DNA of 64,000 nucleotides. Origin: Pholiota molesta (lineage: Eukaryota; Basidiomycota; Agaricomycetes; Agaricales; Strophariaceae). Below, in pieces: positions 37,084-49,610 of the stretch. Every line of letters begins with the position of its first letter. The stretch's first letter is position 1. Location: the NCBI GenBank assembly GCA_014925825.1, contig JACGCK010000012.1, positions 62,001-126,000 of the forward strand, in the 5' to 3' direction. A program made the translations under genes and the position numbers. The notes below the pieces were generated by a model, which worked only from the letters and a program-made list of their open reading frames with translations, made no database searches and was not told the origin of the DNA.

Positions 37084-38015
37084 ATGGAACAAGTCACCTC
37101 CTCCCTCGCCCCACCTCGTGCTTCGCCAAAGGCTAACGTCGCATCTTCAAGCCAACAAGTGGCAGGAAGTGTTGCTAAACGGTTGGATTAACTGATACTT
37201 TGATTCGCGTGATATTTCGCTCACTGGGACTCTCCAGGCTAAGCAGCGAACTGATGACTCTTATGGTTGGTTAATTTATCTTAAAATGCTGTTAGGCATC
37301 TCTGACCTTTGGTTCCAAAGATGTCGGCCTCTCCTGGCATCGTACGTCTTGTGATTGCCCGACCTCTATGGGAATTCGACTAATCATCAGTTCATCAGTC
37401 GGCGTTCCCTAAGCATGATGGAAACCTGTTCGAATGGGTCGGGACGATAGAAGGACCCTCTGAAACTGTGCGTCTCTGGCCTTTTTGATTGGCTTAATGC
37501 CCTTGCTCATGAGTGTTTTATTATGCAGATTTATGCCGGACTCACGTTTAAAATCTCAATTTCCTTCCCTGCAAATTACCCATATGTAGCACCTACAATC
37601 AAGTTTGATACACCTTGTTATCACCCAAATGTTGATATTACAGGCGGCGCAATCTGCCTTGACATTCTCCAGGTGCGTTTTTACCGTTCTGGTGTAAGGA
37701 CATGATTTTAATGTTCTGTTTTGTTAGGACAAATGGTCCGCCGTTTACAGCGTGCAAACAATTCTCCTTTCGTTGCAATCATTGCTTGGGGGTAAGTCTC
37801 ACTGCCTTCCACGAAGCTGTGTCGCTGATGATGATGTGCACAGAACCCAACAATGCGTCGCCACTGAATCCCGATGCTGCAGGACTTTGGAACGACCCAA
37901 CGGGTAGGTGTTGCACTTTCCGTGTTGTTCGCATCTTTTTATTGATGTACGGGTTATCTTAGCTTTCAAGGCTCAGTTGATGAAACATTACCGGCCAGTG
38001 ACGGAGTCGTCTTGA
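37084..38015 (+). CDS. UBC11: ubiquitin-conjugating enzyme E2-C (APC/C partner)
   Basis: E2 that starts ubiquitin chains on mitotic cyclins with the anaphase-promoting complex. An N-terminal extension (MEQVTSSLAPPRASPKANV) leads into SVAKRLSSELMTLM, then MSASPGISAFPKHDGNLFEW, the UBC core YPYVAPTIKFDTPCYHPNVD and the active-site Cys in GGAICLDILQ, then DKWSAVYSVQTILLSLQSLL, GEPNNASPLNPDAA and a C-terminus HYRPVTESS. The N-terminal extension, the LMTLM-ISAFP block and the TPCYHPNVD sequence mark the UBE2C/UbcH10/UBC11 group. Six or so introns, all joining in frame. Length about 175-180 residues, as in the family. Confidence 0.93.
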
Positions 38016-39006
38016 GCATGTAGTTTGTATTTTTTACCATTCGCTGTGTCCCATGTCCATTGTCAGTAATGCATGTTGAGCTGCGTGGCTCAAAAGTAAT
38101 CATAATCCAATTTGGATGTACACATCTTCCGTTGCTCGTGGCACTCACGTTCTGGGTGTATGATACTGCCACTGTATGTGCTTGAGGCGGATTGATCGAG
38201 CTTCGTGAATATATATAGCTTAAATCAATGTTATCCAAGGATGGTCATTGTGGCATCAGCCATACGAATAGGAGCGAGGAACTTGTTGAATGCGCGGATG
38301 TATCCAGGATTTGGGTGATCGCTGGTTGCTGGCAACCGTGGGCCTGGATGGCTACTTTAGGGTGCGCGCAGTGGGCCTTTTCTTTCTTATAATTTTACTT
38401 TCATCTGGTTTGCTGTCAAGGGTGCTTTGATAGTCCCCCTCACGCACACCCTTGTTCTAAGAGCGCTGGTTGCTCCGTGACAGGCATGTAAGTGGGCGCA
38501 TCCTTGTATTATTGACAAGTGACATTGTGAACTGATCAGACCTGTGCATTGTGGTAGTTTCGGAATCTAAACATAACTGCGAGATTACATATGGCGCGAC
38601 GTTCACCGCCATCGTCCTTGCGCCTCACGCCCGGGCCAGTGCCCGCACGAAGGTGAGCTGGTGGGAAGAGAGAAGCGGAAGCAGCGACTGACGGTGCCCA
38701 CAGTGCACCGAAACACACCATGCCATCGCTGCCGTGCGCTGCGTTCCACCCGCCCCAGGAGGGCAGTGGGATGATGCAGGGCATGGCGCGGACGCCAGCA
38801 CGAACGGCGACGGCGGAAAAAAAGGTGGCTCGTGGGCCGTGGGACCACTCTGGGAGCATAGTGATAGGTGTGGATGTGGACCGGCTGGTGCAGCCTCTGG
38901 GACGGGTTCTGATAGCTAGGTAGAATAGAAACAATACAGCCTCGTGACCCGCTATAAGGCCAAACAGGCAAAAATCCTCAGCCCTCCTTTCCTTGATCGT
39001 CCCGCC
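38016..39006. other. intergenic region, GC-rich, no gene supported
   Basis: 991 bp between two plus-strand genes. The 38600-38930 part is GC-rich and open in several frames, the longest on the minus strand running into the PIN4-like coding exon. None has motif content or intron structure like the neighbours, so I see no gene. It should carry the promoter of the following RNA-binding protein. Confidence 0.5.
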
Positions 39007-40801
39007 ATGTCCAGTTCCCCTCCTGATATCGCCTCGCTGACGCTCAACTCGCGCGCGTCGCAGCAACGTCTTCATGACTCTTACGATTACGAAGCTAACA
39101 GGTCCCCCTTCCACTTCGCCACCTCCCAGGGCCTCCAGCAGTCCCCCTACAATCCCTCTCCAGCATCGCACAGTCGCCCTTGAAGAACAAGCCCGTCCGC
39201 AGCGCCCTGCCCACCGTGCGTATCCTCCTGCGATCTCTTCCGATTTCTTCCTTATCCCCCCCGACAGCAATGGCTCGACAGCAACTCCTCCGACAGTCGT
39301 TCCCTCTCCCCCACAATAATTCAGATTTCTCTTCCGCTGGCGGCTCTCCCCCCTGGCCACATGAATCCCATTGGCTCCGCTTCCTCAGCCACCCTCAACC
39401 CAGACGACGAGGTCATCCCTACTGCCATCGTCATTAAAAACATCCCTTTCAACGTCAAACGGGAAACGCTCCTTGATATAATCGTGAGTCATTTCTCATC
39501 AACACTCAGCCCTTTCATTATTCACTCTTTCTAGGCATCTCTGTCCATCCCCACACCCTATGCATTCAACTACCATCTCGACCAACAAGGTTCTTTCCGC
39601 GGTCTCGCCTTCGCCAACTTCCGCCAGTCGGCAGATGCCGACGCCGTCGTCGCTGCCCTAAATGGGTTTGACGTCCAGGGGCGTAAGTTGCGTGTCGAGT
39701 ACAAGAAAGTCCTCCAGGCAGGCGAGAAGGAGCGCATCGAGAGGGAAAAGGCTATCAGGAGGATGCGCTCCATGCAGCTCGAGAAGGAGCAGACTAACGT
39801 CGGCCAACTTTATGAAGATTATGGTTCCGCCATTTCCTCTACCTTTAGCCCTCAGCGATCCTTCTCTTCAGGCTCAGCCTACCAGCAACAGCCTCAATAC
39901 TCTCCTCCAGGCCTCTCTGCAATGCCCACACCTACTTACTCTCTTCCCCTTGCATCAGCCCCGGCGGCACCGTTGCAACCACCGCCCCCTGCTACACCTA
40001 GTGTTTCTGAGAAGTCCGCTTCCAGCGAGCTCGATCTTAACGACCCTTCGACTCTCGAGATCTATTCTCGAATCCTTCTTTTCAAGGACGACAGAATGCG
40101 TGATGAATTGGCCTTTGCCCGATCTCTTACCCCTAAGCAAAGGCGGGTTGTACACCTGATCGCCCAAAAGCTTGGCGTCTACCATTATTCGGTTGGCGAA
40201 GGTGAAGCTCGATATGCTGTTGTAACCAGGATCGATCCTCAAAGGGTGTGTTCATTGTCGTTTTAATGATTGAATATGAGCTCAAAGAAATATCCAGCAA
40301 CAGCAGCAGGCCCAACCGCGCCAACCACATACCCTTTCTCGGGCTCCATCGGCCTATCTGTCTCCCGTCAGCCCGACCACGACAATGAATTCCTTGCGCG
40401 TCAAGAAATCCATGCCGGACATGAAGACCCTGCACCAGCAGGCTCCACGACTCACCTCCCGTTCATCAAACGGTAATATACGGGAAGGGTATGCGACTAT
40501 TGCATCCCCTTCTCGGCGGGTAACGCCTAACTTTGGCTCGCTCTTCTCGAACGGCAACAGCGTATTCGGCAACTCTTCCATTCCTCCAGTTCCCAGCCTG
40601 CCCCCGGCGTTGGCCTCGGGTAACAGCCTGAACGGTGGTGGCGGACATGATAACTCTCTTGCAAGCGGGGTTGTGCGCCAGCCTCGTGGCCCTGGCATCG
40701 GTGGATTCAGCAGGCGCGATAGCAGGGTCGGGGCTAGCGAAAGCCAGCTTCCGTCGCGAGGTGGGCTTGATGCTCAAACTTACGAACCACTGGAAATCTA
40801 A
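39007..40801 (+). CDS. PIN4: RRM plus R3H RNA-binding protein, PIN4/Cip-like
   Basis: Fungal RNA-binding protein related to budding-yeast Pin4 and fission-yeast Cip1/2, linked to cell-cycle and stress mRNA control. From MSSSPPDIASLTLNSRASQQ a disordered N-terminus is followed by an RRM: RNP2-like TAIVIKNIPFNV, RNP1-like RGLAFANFRQ, and the end GRKLRVEYKKVL. A charged helix (ERIEREKAIRRMRSMQLEKE) follows, then a Pro-rich stretch and an R3H domain (LTPKQRRVVHLIAQKLGVYH; R-x3-H visible). The C-terminus is Ser/Asn-rich and ends YEPLEI. Introns lie in the N-terminal part, inside the RRM and after the R3H domain. The start at 39007 has a purine-poor but acceptable context; the frame is open slightly upstream. 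Confidence 0.85.
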
Positions 40802-41555
40802 TGAGTGATACGTCAGTTCGCTCAGATAGTCTTACAGGTGACGATGGACGAGGTGGCGTCTGAGATGCGCATTGTTGCGAACCCTGTCGGACACTCTTGT
40901 TGTGTCAAAATTCCCTATTTTAATCCTGGATTTGGCTCTGACTGTCTCGTTGTTTTGGTATATGTTCTGTATACTCTCCCGCCATTCCCTTCACCTCTAC
41001 TTTCTTTTACAGTTTTCTCTTTCCCGCATATAAGAAAATGGCATCTGGAATTACTCTGCAATAATCCTCACATCTACTATCTATCATACCTTCCACTTGC
41101 GTTGTTAAATCTATTTTTCTTTCGAGTTCTTTTTTCAGTCTCTTGGGTTGAGATTGATCAGATTACTATCTCTTGCAGTATTGCTAGTACCACTGTATAG
41201 TGTACTATGGTTTCTTTGCTTTTTTCTTAGATTTCTATTTCTTGTAAATAGCACTCTTGCTCAAATTACCACTATGGTTGGTCCTATTGACAACTGCCAA
41301 TAATATTTAATCTTCTTGGATTCATCTTCCTTCCTGAACTTCTGCTTGATCGAACGCCCGAGTCAGAAACCTGAAGCGGAAAAGATTACCAAATGCGTCA
41401 TACACTGTAATCACCTGTTTCTTTCATCAACGACGACCAACTGCAACGTCTGTCGTGGGCTTGGTGATTCCTGTCTTGTTCAGCAGTTACCCTGGTACTC
41501 CAATCCTTGACTGCTTGATTGTTTTGGCCATACCCAAATACCCGTTACCTCCAGA
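40802..41555. other. intergenic spacer, no gene seen
   Basis: 754 bp of T- and C-rich sequence between two plus-strand genes: the 3' UTR of the PIN4-like gene and the promoter of NUC1. No coding or RNA-gene signal was found. Confidence 0.5.
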
Positions 41556-43027
41556 ATGCCTAGTGCGGCTATTGTCCACGCAGCAGTCTTCACCGCAGGT
41601 GCCCTCCTCGGCGGTGGTCTTGCCGTAGCTGTATCCAACAAAAACCGAGCGGCCTATGCTCCTCCGGTACCCTACACGCCCTCTCCAAGACACACCGAGG
41701 CTATTTCCGGCCCTGTCATCGACCTCGACACCGCCTCTGGGAAGACCAACATCTCGAAAGAGCTGTCTATCACGGCAAATCTGCCGGCGGTGCTGAAATA
41801 TGGAAATCCTGGTGCGCCTTAGTGTGCTTATGCATCCTGTCGACGCGTCCCGCTGACAATGTCATTTTTTTTTCTGCTGTTCCGGATAGGCCCTATCGCT
41901 GACTCACTAGTGCGGAAAGCCTACGTCGCTGGCTACGACAGGCGCCTGCGGCACCCGTCTTGGGTAGGCAGTCTCTGCAAGCTTGACCTATTTCGCGCAA
42001 CTAATAGCTTCTCTCTTCTAAATGGCCCCACATAGACCGCGGAGCATCTGACGCGCGCTTCTTTGACAAAACCGCCTGGGGAGCCCTCCGGCGACCGCGC
42101 CAACTCCAAATTTGTGGAAGACGAGTCGCTTCCGAGCCATTTCCGCGCGCGCCTGCAGGATTACTTCAGAAGTGGATACGATCGCGGTCATATGTGCGTT
42201 TGGCTTTGCTACAGCGACTTCGAGAAACGCTAAACGAGTGTTCTGTTCCAGGGTGCCGGCCGCAGATGCGAAATTCTCTCAAGTGCGTTCCGCCCTTTGC
42301 TTGATATTGCTGATTGCTTATGACACTATGCGTAGGCGGCTATGGATGAGACTTTCCTGCTGTCCAATATCGCGCCTCAAGTAGGTGATGGATTCAACAG
42401 GCACTGTACGTTATTTGCTTGGATACTGCTGCCATGCAAATATCTTATGCTGCTATTTCTTTAGACTGGGCCTACCTTGAAGACTGGTGTCGACGCCTCA
42501 CTGGAAATTTCCAAGACGTCTACGTGTTCACCGTCCCTCTATATCTCCCTAAGCAAGAGGCAGACGGAAAATGGCGCATTGTAAGTGAATACTACGTTGT
42601 TGGCTCTCTTCCGCTAAAATTTGCCATCGAATTTAGACACACGAAGTCATTGGCTCACCACCAAACATCTCTGTGCCAACCCATTTCGCCAAAGTGGTCT
42701 TGACAACAAGACCTATATCGCCATCCACACCTGATGTTCAGGAGATATCCACCGGCGCCTTTGTTCTACCCAACGCTGTCATTCGCGACGATGTACCTCT
42801 AGAGAGCTTCATTGTTCCCGGTAAGCTGATGTTCAATATCAAAGCCTCGCCGCTATCTGAATGTCTTTCCAGTGGAAGCCGTAGAACGTGCTGCAGGCCT
42901 CACCCTCTTTTCTGACGAGATCAAGCAGCAGTCGAAGCATATTTGCAAGACTACGAAATGCGACGTCATCATTCGCAAGTTCGACGACGCTCAGAAGAAG
43001 GGCCGCAAAGCTATCGCAGCTCCCTAA
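41556..43027 (+). CDS. NUC1: mitochondrial DNA/RNA non-specific endonuclease (EndoG type)
   Basis: Nuclease of the beta-beta-alpha-metal family that sits at the mitochondrial inner membrane and degrades DNA and RNA, for example during cell death. The N-terminus has a membrane anchor (VHAAVFTAGALLGGGLAVAV), then the conserved VLKYGNPGPI start of the catalytic domain, AYVAGYDRRLRHPSW, the active-site motif YDRGHMVPAAD (DRGH with the general-base His), the metal-ligand Asn in LLSNIAPQ, NRHYWAYLED, VFTVPLYLPK and a C-terminal helix rich in Lys/Cys. The protein is about 330 residues. All exons join in frame. The catalytic set is complete. Confidence 0.93.
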
Positions 43028-43173
43028 TACTGATAAACTTTGGCATCTATCGCTCATATTTAATGAATATATACTCTGCCTCTATATACAGCTCAAGGCT
43101 ACGGGCTGCCATAGTAGATTAGAATGAGCACCTAGCCCTTGGTATTAAATAGCAACCGTTAATAAGTACTTGG

Positions 43174-44227
43174 TTAGTGGTCAGAGAGGATATCTTTAAT
43201 GCCATCCCAGTAATGTTGGTCCACCCGCGTTTCAATTTCTTCCTTCGTTAACCACGCAAAGTCTTTGATGTGGTCCCCTGAGGCTTAACTTGACCAGCCA
43301 TGATGTGAGCCTTGTAAAAGAATACGATTCGCTGGAAATAAAATCAAAATGAGCAAGATAATACATCACTGTGCTGAATTACATACCTCGGGGTCTGTTG
43401 TGCTCCTTCAGTAGGCGGTGATTGCGGTGGTTTGTAAACGCCTATTGGCGCCTTTCCTACAACCCAGTTCCATTTCGTCACCACATTCAGCATAAAGATC
43501 TTTTTGGCGGCCTAAAAAACATGTGAGTCAATGAACAATCAAGACGATACTAATGGCGTACTTGATGTAGGAAAAGGCCTTTCTCTACGTCTCCTTGCGG
43601 AAAGCGCCATACATTCTTCCATTCTCCGACGCCTGGAGTAAAGATACAAATTACGTTGGCCCCTGCGGTCAAGGCTCTTCACGTCGCCAGAGGTATCCGA
43701 CGGGTGAGTTCTTGGCATAAGAATTTCACCCTCGCCTTCCTGTTGCGCCAGTTGCTCAACGGCGGCGATATCCGCTGCCCCTTCTCCTCGCTGACATCCT
43801 CCTTCGGCAGGAATGCGGGTCCGAAGGCAAGACGCTCGCGCTTGCGTTCTTCTAAGTTGAAGCGGGTCTCGATGAGAGTGCCCTGCTTGAAGTAGAAATC
43901 ATAGGGGAACGGGTTGTGTAGAGCGCGTCGTATCCGAGCTTGATACGAATAGTACGCTAATTCGAAGGGAGTTGGTGTTCGTGTAAGAATAGGAGCGCGG
44001 TTGAGGACAATAGCGGTGGAGATGTGGGACTTTGTGGGCTTTTGTGGACGCGTTGTTGGGGTCGCGGCCAGCGCTGAGGGTTCAGAGGCCACGGGTGTTG
44101 CCTCTGTCGCGAGTGCACGGCGAAGTGAAAGGCGGCCAACTTAAAGAATGTCAACATTGAGGTCAAGAACTAATTGTGCTCTACGAGCTCACCCTTTGCA
44201 CATTTTGATGATGTTCTTGAAAACATA
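43174..44227 (-). CDS. mitochondrial large ribosomal subunit protein mL46
   Basis: Structural protein of the mitochondrial 54S subunit with a NUDIX-like fold (yeast MRPL17). A small first exon gives MFSRTSSKCAK, joined to VGRLSLRRALATEATP, an Arg-rich, acid-poor mitochondrial presequence. The body reads ISTAIVLNRAPILTRTPTPF, ELAYYSYQARIRRAL, then a charged segment (NLEERKRERLAFGPAFL), and the degenerate NUDIX part including GVGEWKNVWRFPQGDVEK-like sequence and VVTKWNWVVGKAPIGVY. It ends with DFAWLTKEEIETRVDQHYWD and ILSDH, the usual mL46 C-terminus. The NUDIX catalytic box is not recognisable, as expected of a structural subunit. Confidence 0.9.
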
Positions 44228-44378
44228 GTGGCCTTGAGAACGGTTTGGAAGGTGAACTGACAAGCTGTTAGCTGGACATCCGGGCGAAGTCCAAAAATTG
44301 AGGTCATGTGATACAGGTGCTACTTACTGAACCCAATTCGTCGCCTGGAACGGAGCAGGCTCAATCCACTACTTCACA
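44228..44378. promoter_or_regulatory. 151 bp divergent promoter, mL46 / VMA13
   Basis: Short space between the starts of mL46 (-) and V-ATPase subunit H (+). No clear TATA box. Confidence 0.5.
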
Positions 44379-46221
44379 ATGTCTGTATCTCTTCTTTCAA
44401 GCGCCTATCTCGATGAGAACTCTGCAAGAATAAGGGCCAAACCTGTTCCATGGGAGGTAATATCGTCTCCCAGCGTGACCACACGATACCGCTCGCTCAT
44501 GTATGCAACATAGGGCTACCAACGCGCAGATCTCATCACCTTGGAGGAATTGGGGTATATCAAGAAGGTCGACCGTCAGCCCAGGGCCAAAGTAGAGGCG
44601 CTACATTTGTCTGAGGGAAGAGCTTATACGCTATTGTATTTGAGTCTCTTGAAGAAGTTAAATCGAGTGGATACCATGCAATGTCTGCTCGTGCTGATTG
44701 CGGATGCCCTTCAAGGTAAATCGCACCTTCGCTTTCAAGCAATGTCGTTTAATAAAGTTTCAGATCATGAGGAACGTATTCCACTTTTCTTCAGAGCTGC
44801 AGAAGCCGATCCCGATCTTCCTTACGTTCCTTTGCTGCGGTATATATTCATTTGCCCCTAAACAATCATTTGAGATGCGATATGCTTACTCCGTCCGTCC
44901 AGAGCACTTGAAGCGCAAGACGAATTCGTCCAATTAAAGACAGCGCAAATATTGACCGTCCTTCTAAGGCATATTCTGTTCCCTGCTTGGCCCATTCTAT
45001 TTAATCTGACTCGAATAACAGCTCCGAATACGCTCCTTTGCCCGTGAATCAATTACGACCTTTCCTCAATGCACTGTCTGGATTCATTCAAGGGCCATCA
45101 TCGAATAAACGCGATATCGCCGTTCAATGTCTCGAAACATTGTTAGCACGTCAGGATTGCAGGCAAGAAGTATGGCGAATCCCAGGTATCATTTCTGGGT
45201 ACGTCGTTTACTATCTACATATGATATCGCCCTCCAATCTCTACATTCTTTAGCTTAGTGGAGATTATAAAGCACAACCCCGGCCCCCAGATGAGCTATC
45301 AAGTTGGTTTTTGCTTGTGGTTGCTTTCGTTCGAGCAAAACATCGCAGAACAAATTAATAAGTGAATTCTAATCATTTCCTCACCCGATTCATACCTTTA
45401 ACAAGTCCCCAGGAAATATGATATCATTCCAATTCTAGTGGAAGTTGCTCAGAATGCTGTGAAAGAGAAAGTATATCGAGTCATTTTAGCTACACTCCGG
45501 GTAAGTATACATGATGCAAATTATATGGTCCTGGATCCTCATCGACATCTAGAACTTGGTCACCAAAGCTCCCAAGGAAAATCTTCCAGCTATGCTGGTA
45601 TCCCAACTCCTGCCATTCGTCAAGAAGCTGGAGGGTAGGAAATGGTCTGATGAGGACATCTTAGAAGACGTCCAATTTCTCAAAGATGAGCTCAACACAA
45701 GATTCGAAAGCTTGACGTAGGTCATTCATCGCATTGACTTGGTGATAGTTCTGACCCCCTTGTAGAACCTATGATGAATACACCTCGGAGCTTGCATCAG
45801 GCCATCTTTCATGGACACCTGTGCATGAATCCGACGACTTCTGGAAGGAAAACGCGTCGAAACTCAACGACAAAAATTACGAACAACTCAAGTAAACATC
45901 TACTTTCTATCAACCCACTGGCTCTAACTTCATTTTTCTAGGAACTTGATATCTGTATTAAAAGAAACCACAGATCCCATAGCTCTGGCCGTTGCTGCGC
46001 ACGATATTGGTCAATATGTCAAACACTACGAAAGGGGAAAGAAGTGAGGCACATTCCTAATTCTATTACAGCGCTGTGCTCATTCAATCCTCAGATATGT
46101 CGCTGATTTTGGTGGCAAGGCGAGAGTGATGGAATTAATGAATCATCCACATCCAGATGTTCGATACCGCGCCCTTTTATCAGTTCAACAACTGGTCAGT
46201 CAGCCATGGCTATCAGCTTGA
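44379..46221 (+). CDS. VMA13: V-type ATPase subunit H
   Basis: Regulatory V1 subunit that couples V1 to V0 and silences free V1. The exons give [40 protein letters not shown], armadillo-type helical repeats ([58 protein letters not shown]), the segment [29 protein letters not shown] and [15 protein letters not shown], and the C-terminal domain ([68 protein letters not shown]). The protein is about 430 residues, full length. Eight or so introns. Its 3' end faces that of TRAPPC13, 96 bp apart. Confidence 0.93.
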
Positions 46222-46317
46222 ATGTTGGGTGCCCGCTGAGTTTATACACTATTCGGACAATATTGCGCATTACCATAGAAATAATGGATAGCTTCATTTG
46301 TTGTGGCACAGAAATGA

Positions 46318-48383
46318 TTACACAGATACCCAAACTTCACCAATAACATCGTACTCTTTGAGGGTGATAGCACGCTTGGGTTTAACCTTTCTATCTTCCT
46401 CTTCCGCCTCCACACTCTGTAATAGGTGGTCTTCGACCAATAGAATGCGGATGCCGCCTATAGTCGAAAAACCGGGGCGCAATGCCACAAAAGCAAGTTC
46501 GAACTCGTGTACCGCTTGAACTTTGGGAAGCCCTTCTCCTTTGCTCTGTGCATTGCTGAAGTTCAACTCTATCACTGGTAGGAATACAGCGGATGGTCCA
46601 ATAAAGGAGATACCGCTCGGAGTGGAATACTTCAATTCGTCTTCAAAGTAGGGCGGCGGCAGGACATTTGCATCCCCATCGGAAATATCGATTTCATGGG
46701 GTATGGGATCTCGGGCTGGAGGCTGAGATGACACTGCAAGAATCTTCTGGTGTGCGAGAGCATAGTTAAATGTCGTGGTTGAGGAGGAAGGGGTTGAAAA
46801 TCCAGAAGACGGCATGCGGGGACTGAAAGCTTCAGGAGCCACCGGCGAGGAAATCACAGGCGGAGGAGCTTTACGAGGTCGAAGATGCTGTATCGCCAGT
46901 TTTACCTTTCGTCTCGTATGTTCCTTCGCTCCAGGAATGATGTTTGATGTCAGTGTAACGGCGAAAGCTATAGAGAACCCTTTCTCGACCACGATATTGT
47001 CCCTAGGAATATGACGAACGAGAAGTTGGGCCTCGAGGTCAGGGAGTAATGATATGGGCGCCACGGATTGTTGGTGCGGCGATTGAGGTAAAACGATGCT
47101 GCTCATAGACGCTCGGTTCATTGCCGGCGAACCGGGCCTAGGTATAGGAGGCGGCGTTGCTGGACGGCTCGATTGACTAATGGATGGTGAATGAGGACGG
47201 GATGGAGAAGATACAGGCACAGTACGTTTGAGATGAGGGGGGAGTGCTGAGGCAGGTTGCGGAGCAGGTGCCAATGGAATCCGACGGGATAGCATGGAAG
47301 TCAGAAGTCGACCTGGTTCACCAAAAGAGGATCTCCAAGATATATCTAGTCTTCCTAGAGGAATGATGCTTCCTGGAGCGTAGACGGTTGGCGTTAATTC
47401 GGCGTTCTTTGGTGTCAGAATATATACATATTGCCGCATATCTTGTGGTTGCATAAGGGCCATCGAACCAGAGAATATGCTCGTTTTATTTCCTTCTTCA
47501 TCAAGGCATGAATTGCTATCCACTGCTTCCCAGCCGTCTGTACATTCCAACCGCATGCGCTCGAAGAAAATAGCGTCTTGAGTCAGATTCTGAATGTGAA
47601 CCTCCAAAAATATTTTCTCGCGTTCCGTGGCAGATAACATCGCGCTGGGAGATTTGGGAGAATGTACTTTGGTCTTCACAGAGAGCGGATTTGCTACCTG
47701 TTCTTATGCATGACTGATAAGTGTTGAGAAGAACAATATGATCACGCACGGCAAACTTGTAAAACTTCCTGAAAGTCTGTAGGCTAGGGTCGGTCGCGTC
47801 TTCTGAAGCGCCTGGGACGGAACGCGAGTTGGGAGGAAGACGATATGTAACAGTGCAAGCGAGGACATGCTGCCCAAGTTCCTTTATTTCATGATGAACA
47901 ACACGCTCAAGGGTGTCACCACCTGAGAGCATGGTGCTTGTACCCTCCATTTCGAACAAAACGACTTTAGTTGTCACCGTCTGCATTTCCACCTTTGCCT
48001 GAGTGACCTCAATTTCGACTTCCGTTTCATTGTTGATACAAAGACAACTTGAAAAGGTTTCCCCCAGTTGAATCGAGCCAAACGAAGACGGTAATGTGAG
48101 CAGTTCAGAGGCATGTGTCAGATCGCGTAAAGTCTTCGGATGTCCAGGAAGTGGCGTTGTCCCTTGAAGGGATAGGATAGAGGCTGTCGAATGTGCCTAT
48201 AACATCACTTCACAATTCAGAATTAAAGGTACTAGATAGGAGTTCAATGAAACTCACAGAGAAAGAGGGCGAACTGGAATAGAATGGCTGCCACGCACTA
48301 GCCAGTTCTGGTCGCTTTCGAAGGACACTGTAAGCCTGATAAAGACCTCTTAAGAGCAGTCAAGTACCAACCGAAACGCGCAT
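46318..48383 (-). CDS. TRAPPC13: TRAPP complex subunit 13
   Basis: Subunit of metazoan/fungal TRAPP complexes in membrane trafficking and autophagy. A 12-nt first coding exon (MRVS) joins to AYSVLRKRPELASAWQPFY; then LPSSFGSIQLGETFSSCLCI, the conserved LERVVHHEIKELGQHVLACT, FRKFYKFAVRD, and KIFLEVHIQNLTQDAIFFER. These are the DUF974/TRAPPC13 blocks in order. A Pro/Ser-rich insert (about 47.0-47.3 kb) separates them from the C-terminal beta domain with LGRLDISWRSSFGEPGRL and a second Ser/Pro linker. The C-terminus ends DVIGEVWVSV. The first donor (GTTGGT) is weak, so the start could differ. Confidence 0.85.
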
Positions 48384-49610
48384 GACTTTCAGTGACAATA
48401 AATGCGCAGGCCCATCTGTTGAAGCCATTTGAAAAGATTGTTAAAGCCGCTGTATGTGCTGCCGTCCGATAATTCTGAATGGATAGTGTTCCTCCGGTCC
48501 AAGGTATTCAGCTCAGTGCAAGGAGCCACGGTTGTTATATTCTTCTCGATTCGATAGATAACAGGATTCGAAAGATGGCCGGAAAGTATGAATGAAACTG
48601 CAAGAAACAGCCTCCAACTTGAAGAACTCAACAGAAAGATAATGGTGTGCCAGCTTTAAAGTTTAGATCATTCCAGACACGCGATGTAATTACCAGCCAA
48701 GTCACACGCAAATGCAGTTGTTATTTGTCACCAAGCGCCCAACGGTCTACCATTGAACCAATGCCCATAGCAAGCCCACAGATATTAGAGCCGCAGCACG
48801 CTTACCTTCGAAATGACAACTTTGAATACCAGAGAAATATAGTTAGATATGAGGTTGATGATTAGGTGTGATGAAACGCCTGTAAAGCCCAAAACGAGAA
48901 ACCATGCAGGGGAATAATGATAGAATTGGAATGGACGAGTAATGGATGATGGAGGTATGAGATGTACGTGTGATTGGGGAGTAACATGAATATTGCAATA
49001 AGAAAGAAAATAGAGAACTACTACTACTGCTAAGGCCGTCAGCCCTGTAAAAAACAAACAAAATCGTAGAGAAATGGCCCCCGAAAACTGTGCAGTACAT
49101 ATACTGCTAGGTATGTGTAGACAATCGTACTGAAAATCAAAAGGTCGGCCTTGAGCCGCGTAGGGCTCGGGGGTGTGCTGAGGTGAATCGTCACCCTTAT
49201 GCAGTGCACGTTGTGCATTTGAAATCCTACATAGATATTTTAAGCCTGTTGGAACATGTATCAATATTACACACATTCGGTGTGCTCGTCGCGTGGTTCA
49301 TCGTCCATTCGAATGCTAACAGAAGACTCTCCTAGAAGTTTGCGCTTGCCCAAGACAGACTAAAAACTCGGGTAAGGTCGGACTTGCTGAAGGATGTCGC
49401 GATGTCGGGCGATCCAATGGTGATGTTGATGCGTTTGTTAGGCACAAGAGAAACAGTCGCTCGAGGAGAGTCCATATTGTTGAGTTGTAAAGAATATACC
49501 TTGGGTTGGATGGAGTAAGAGGTGGGGTCCAACACAGGCCTCCTCTTTTCTACAGTTTTTTAATTTTTGAAGGTTCGGTGAAATTTCGATGGAGAGAAAA
49601 AAGACGCGGA
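48384..49610. other. 1.2 kb region, no gene firmly supported
   Basis: Between two minus-strand genes. The minus strand holds a short ATG frame from about 49470 (MDSPRATVSLVPNKRINIT) and further hydrophobic frames at 48.8-49.28 kb, with possible splice sites between, so a small uncharacterised membrane-protein gene cannot be excluded. Nothing in it resembles a known family. Otherwise it holds the TRAPPC13 promoter and the nucleoporin 3' UTR. Confidence 0.4.

Noticed and set aside
38536..39360. 274-codon minus-strand open frame next to the PIN4-like gene
   Set aside because: It runs antisense through the first PIN4-like coding exon, is Arg/Gly-rich from GC content, has no motif and no introns, unlike real genes here.
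48690..48790. tRNA-Gly-like A-box (GGTTCAATGGTAGA) on the minus strand near 48755
   Set aside because: No B-box (GGTTCRANTCC) or closing acceptor stem follows at the right distance, with or without a short intron, so it is not a tRNA gene.
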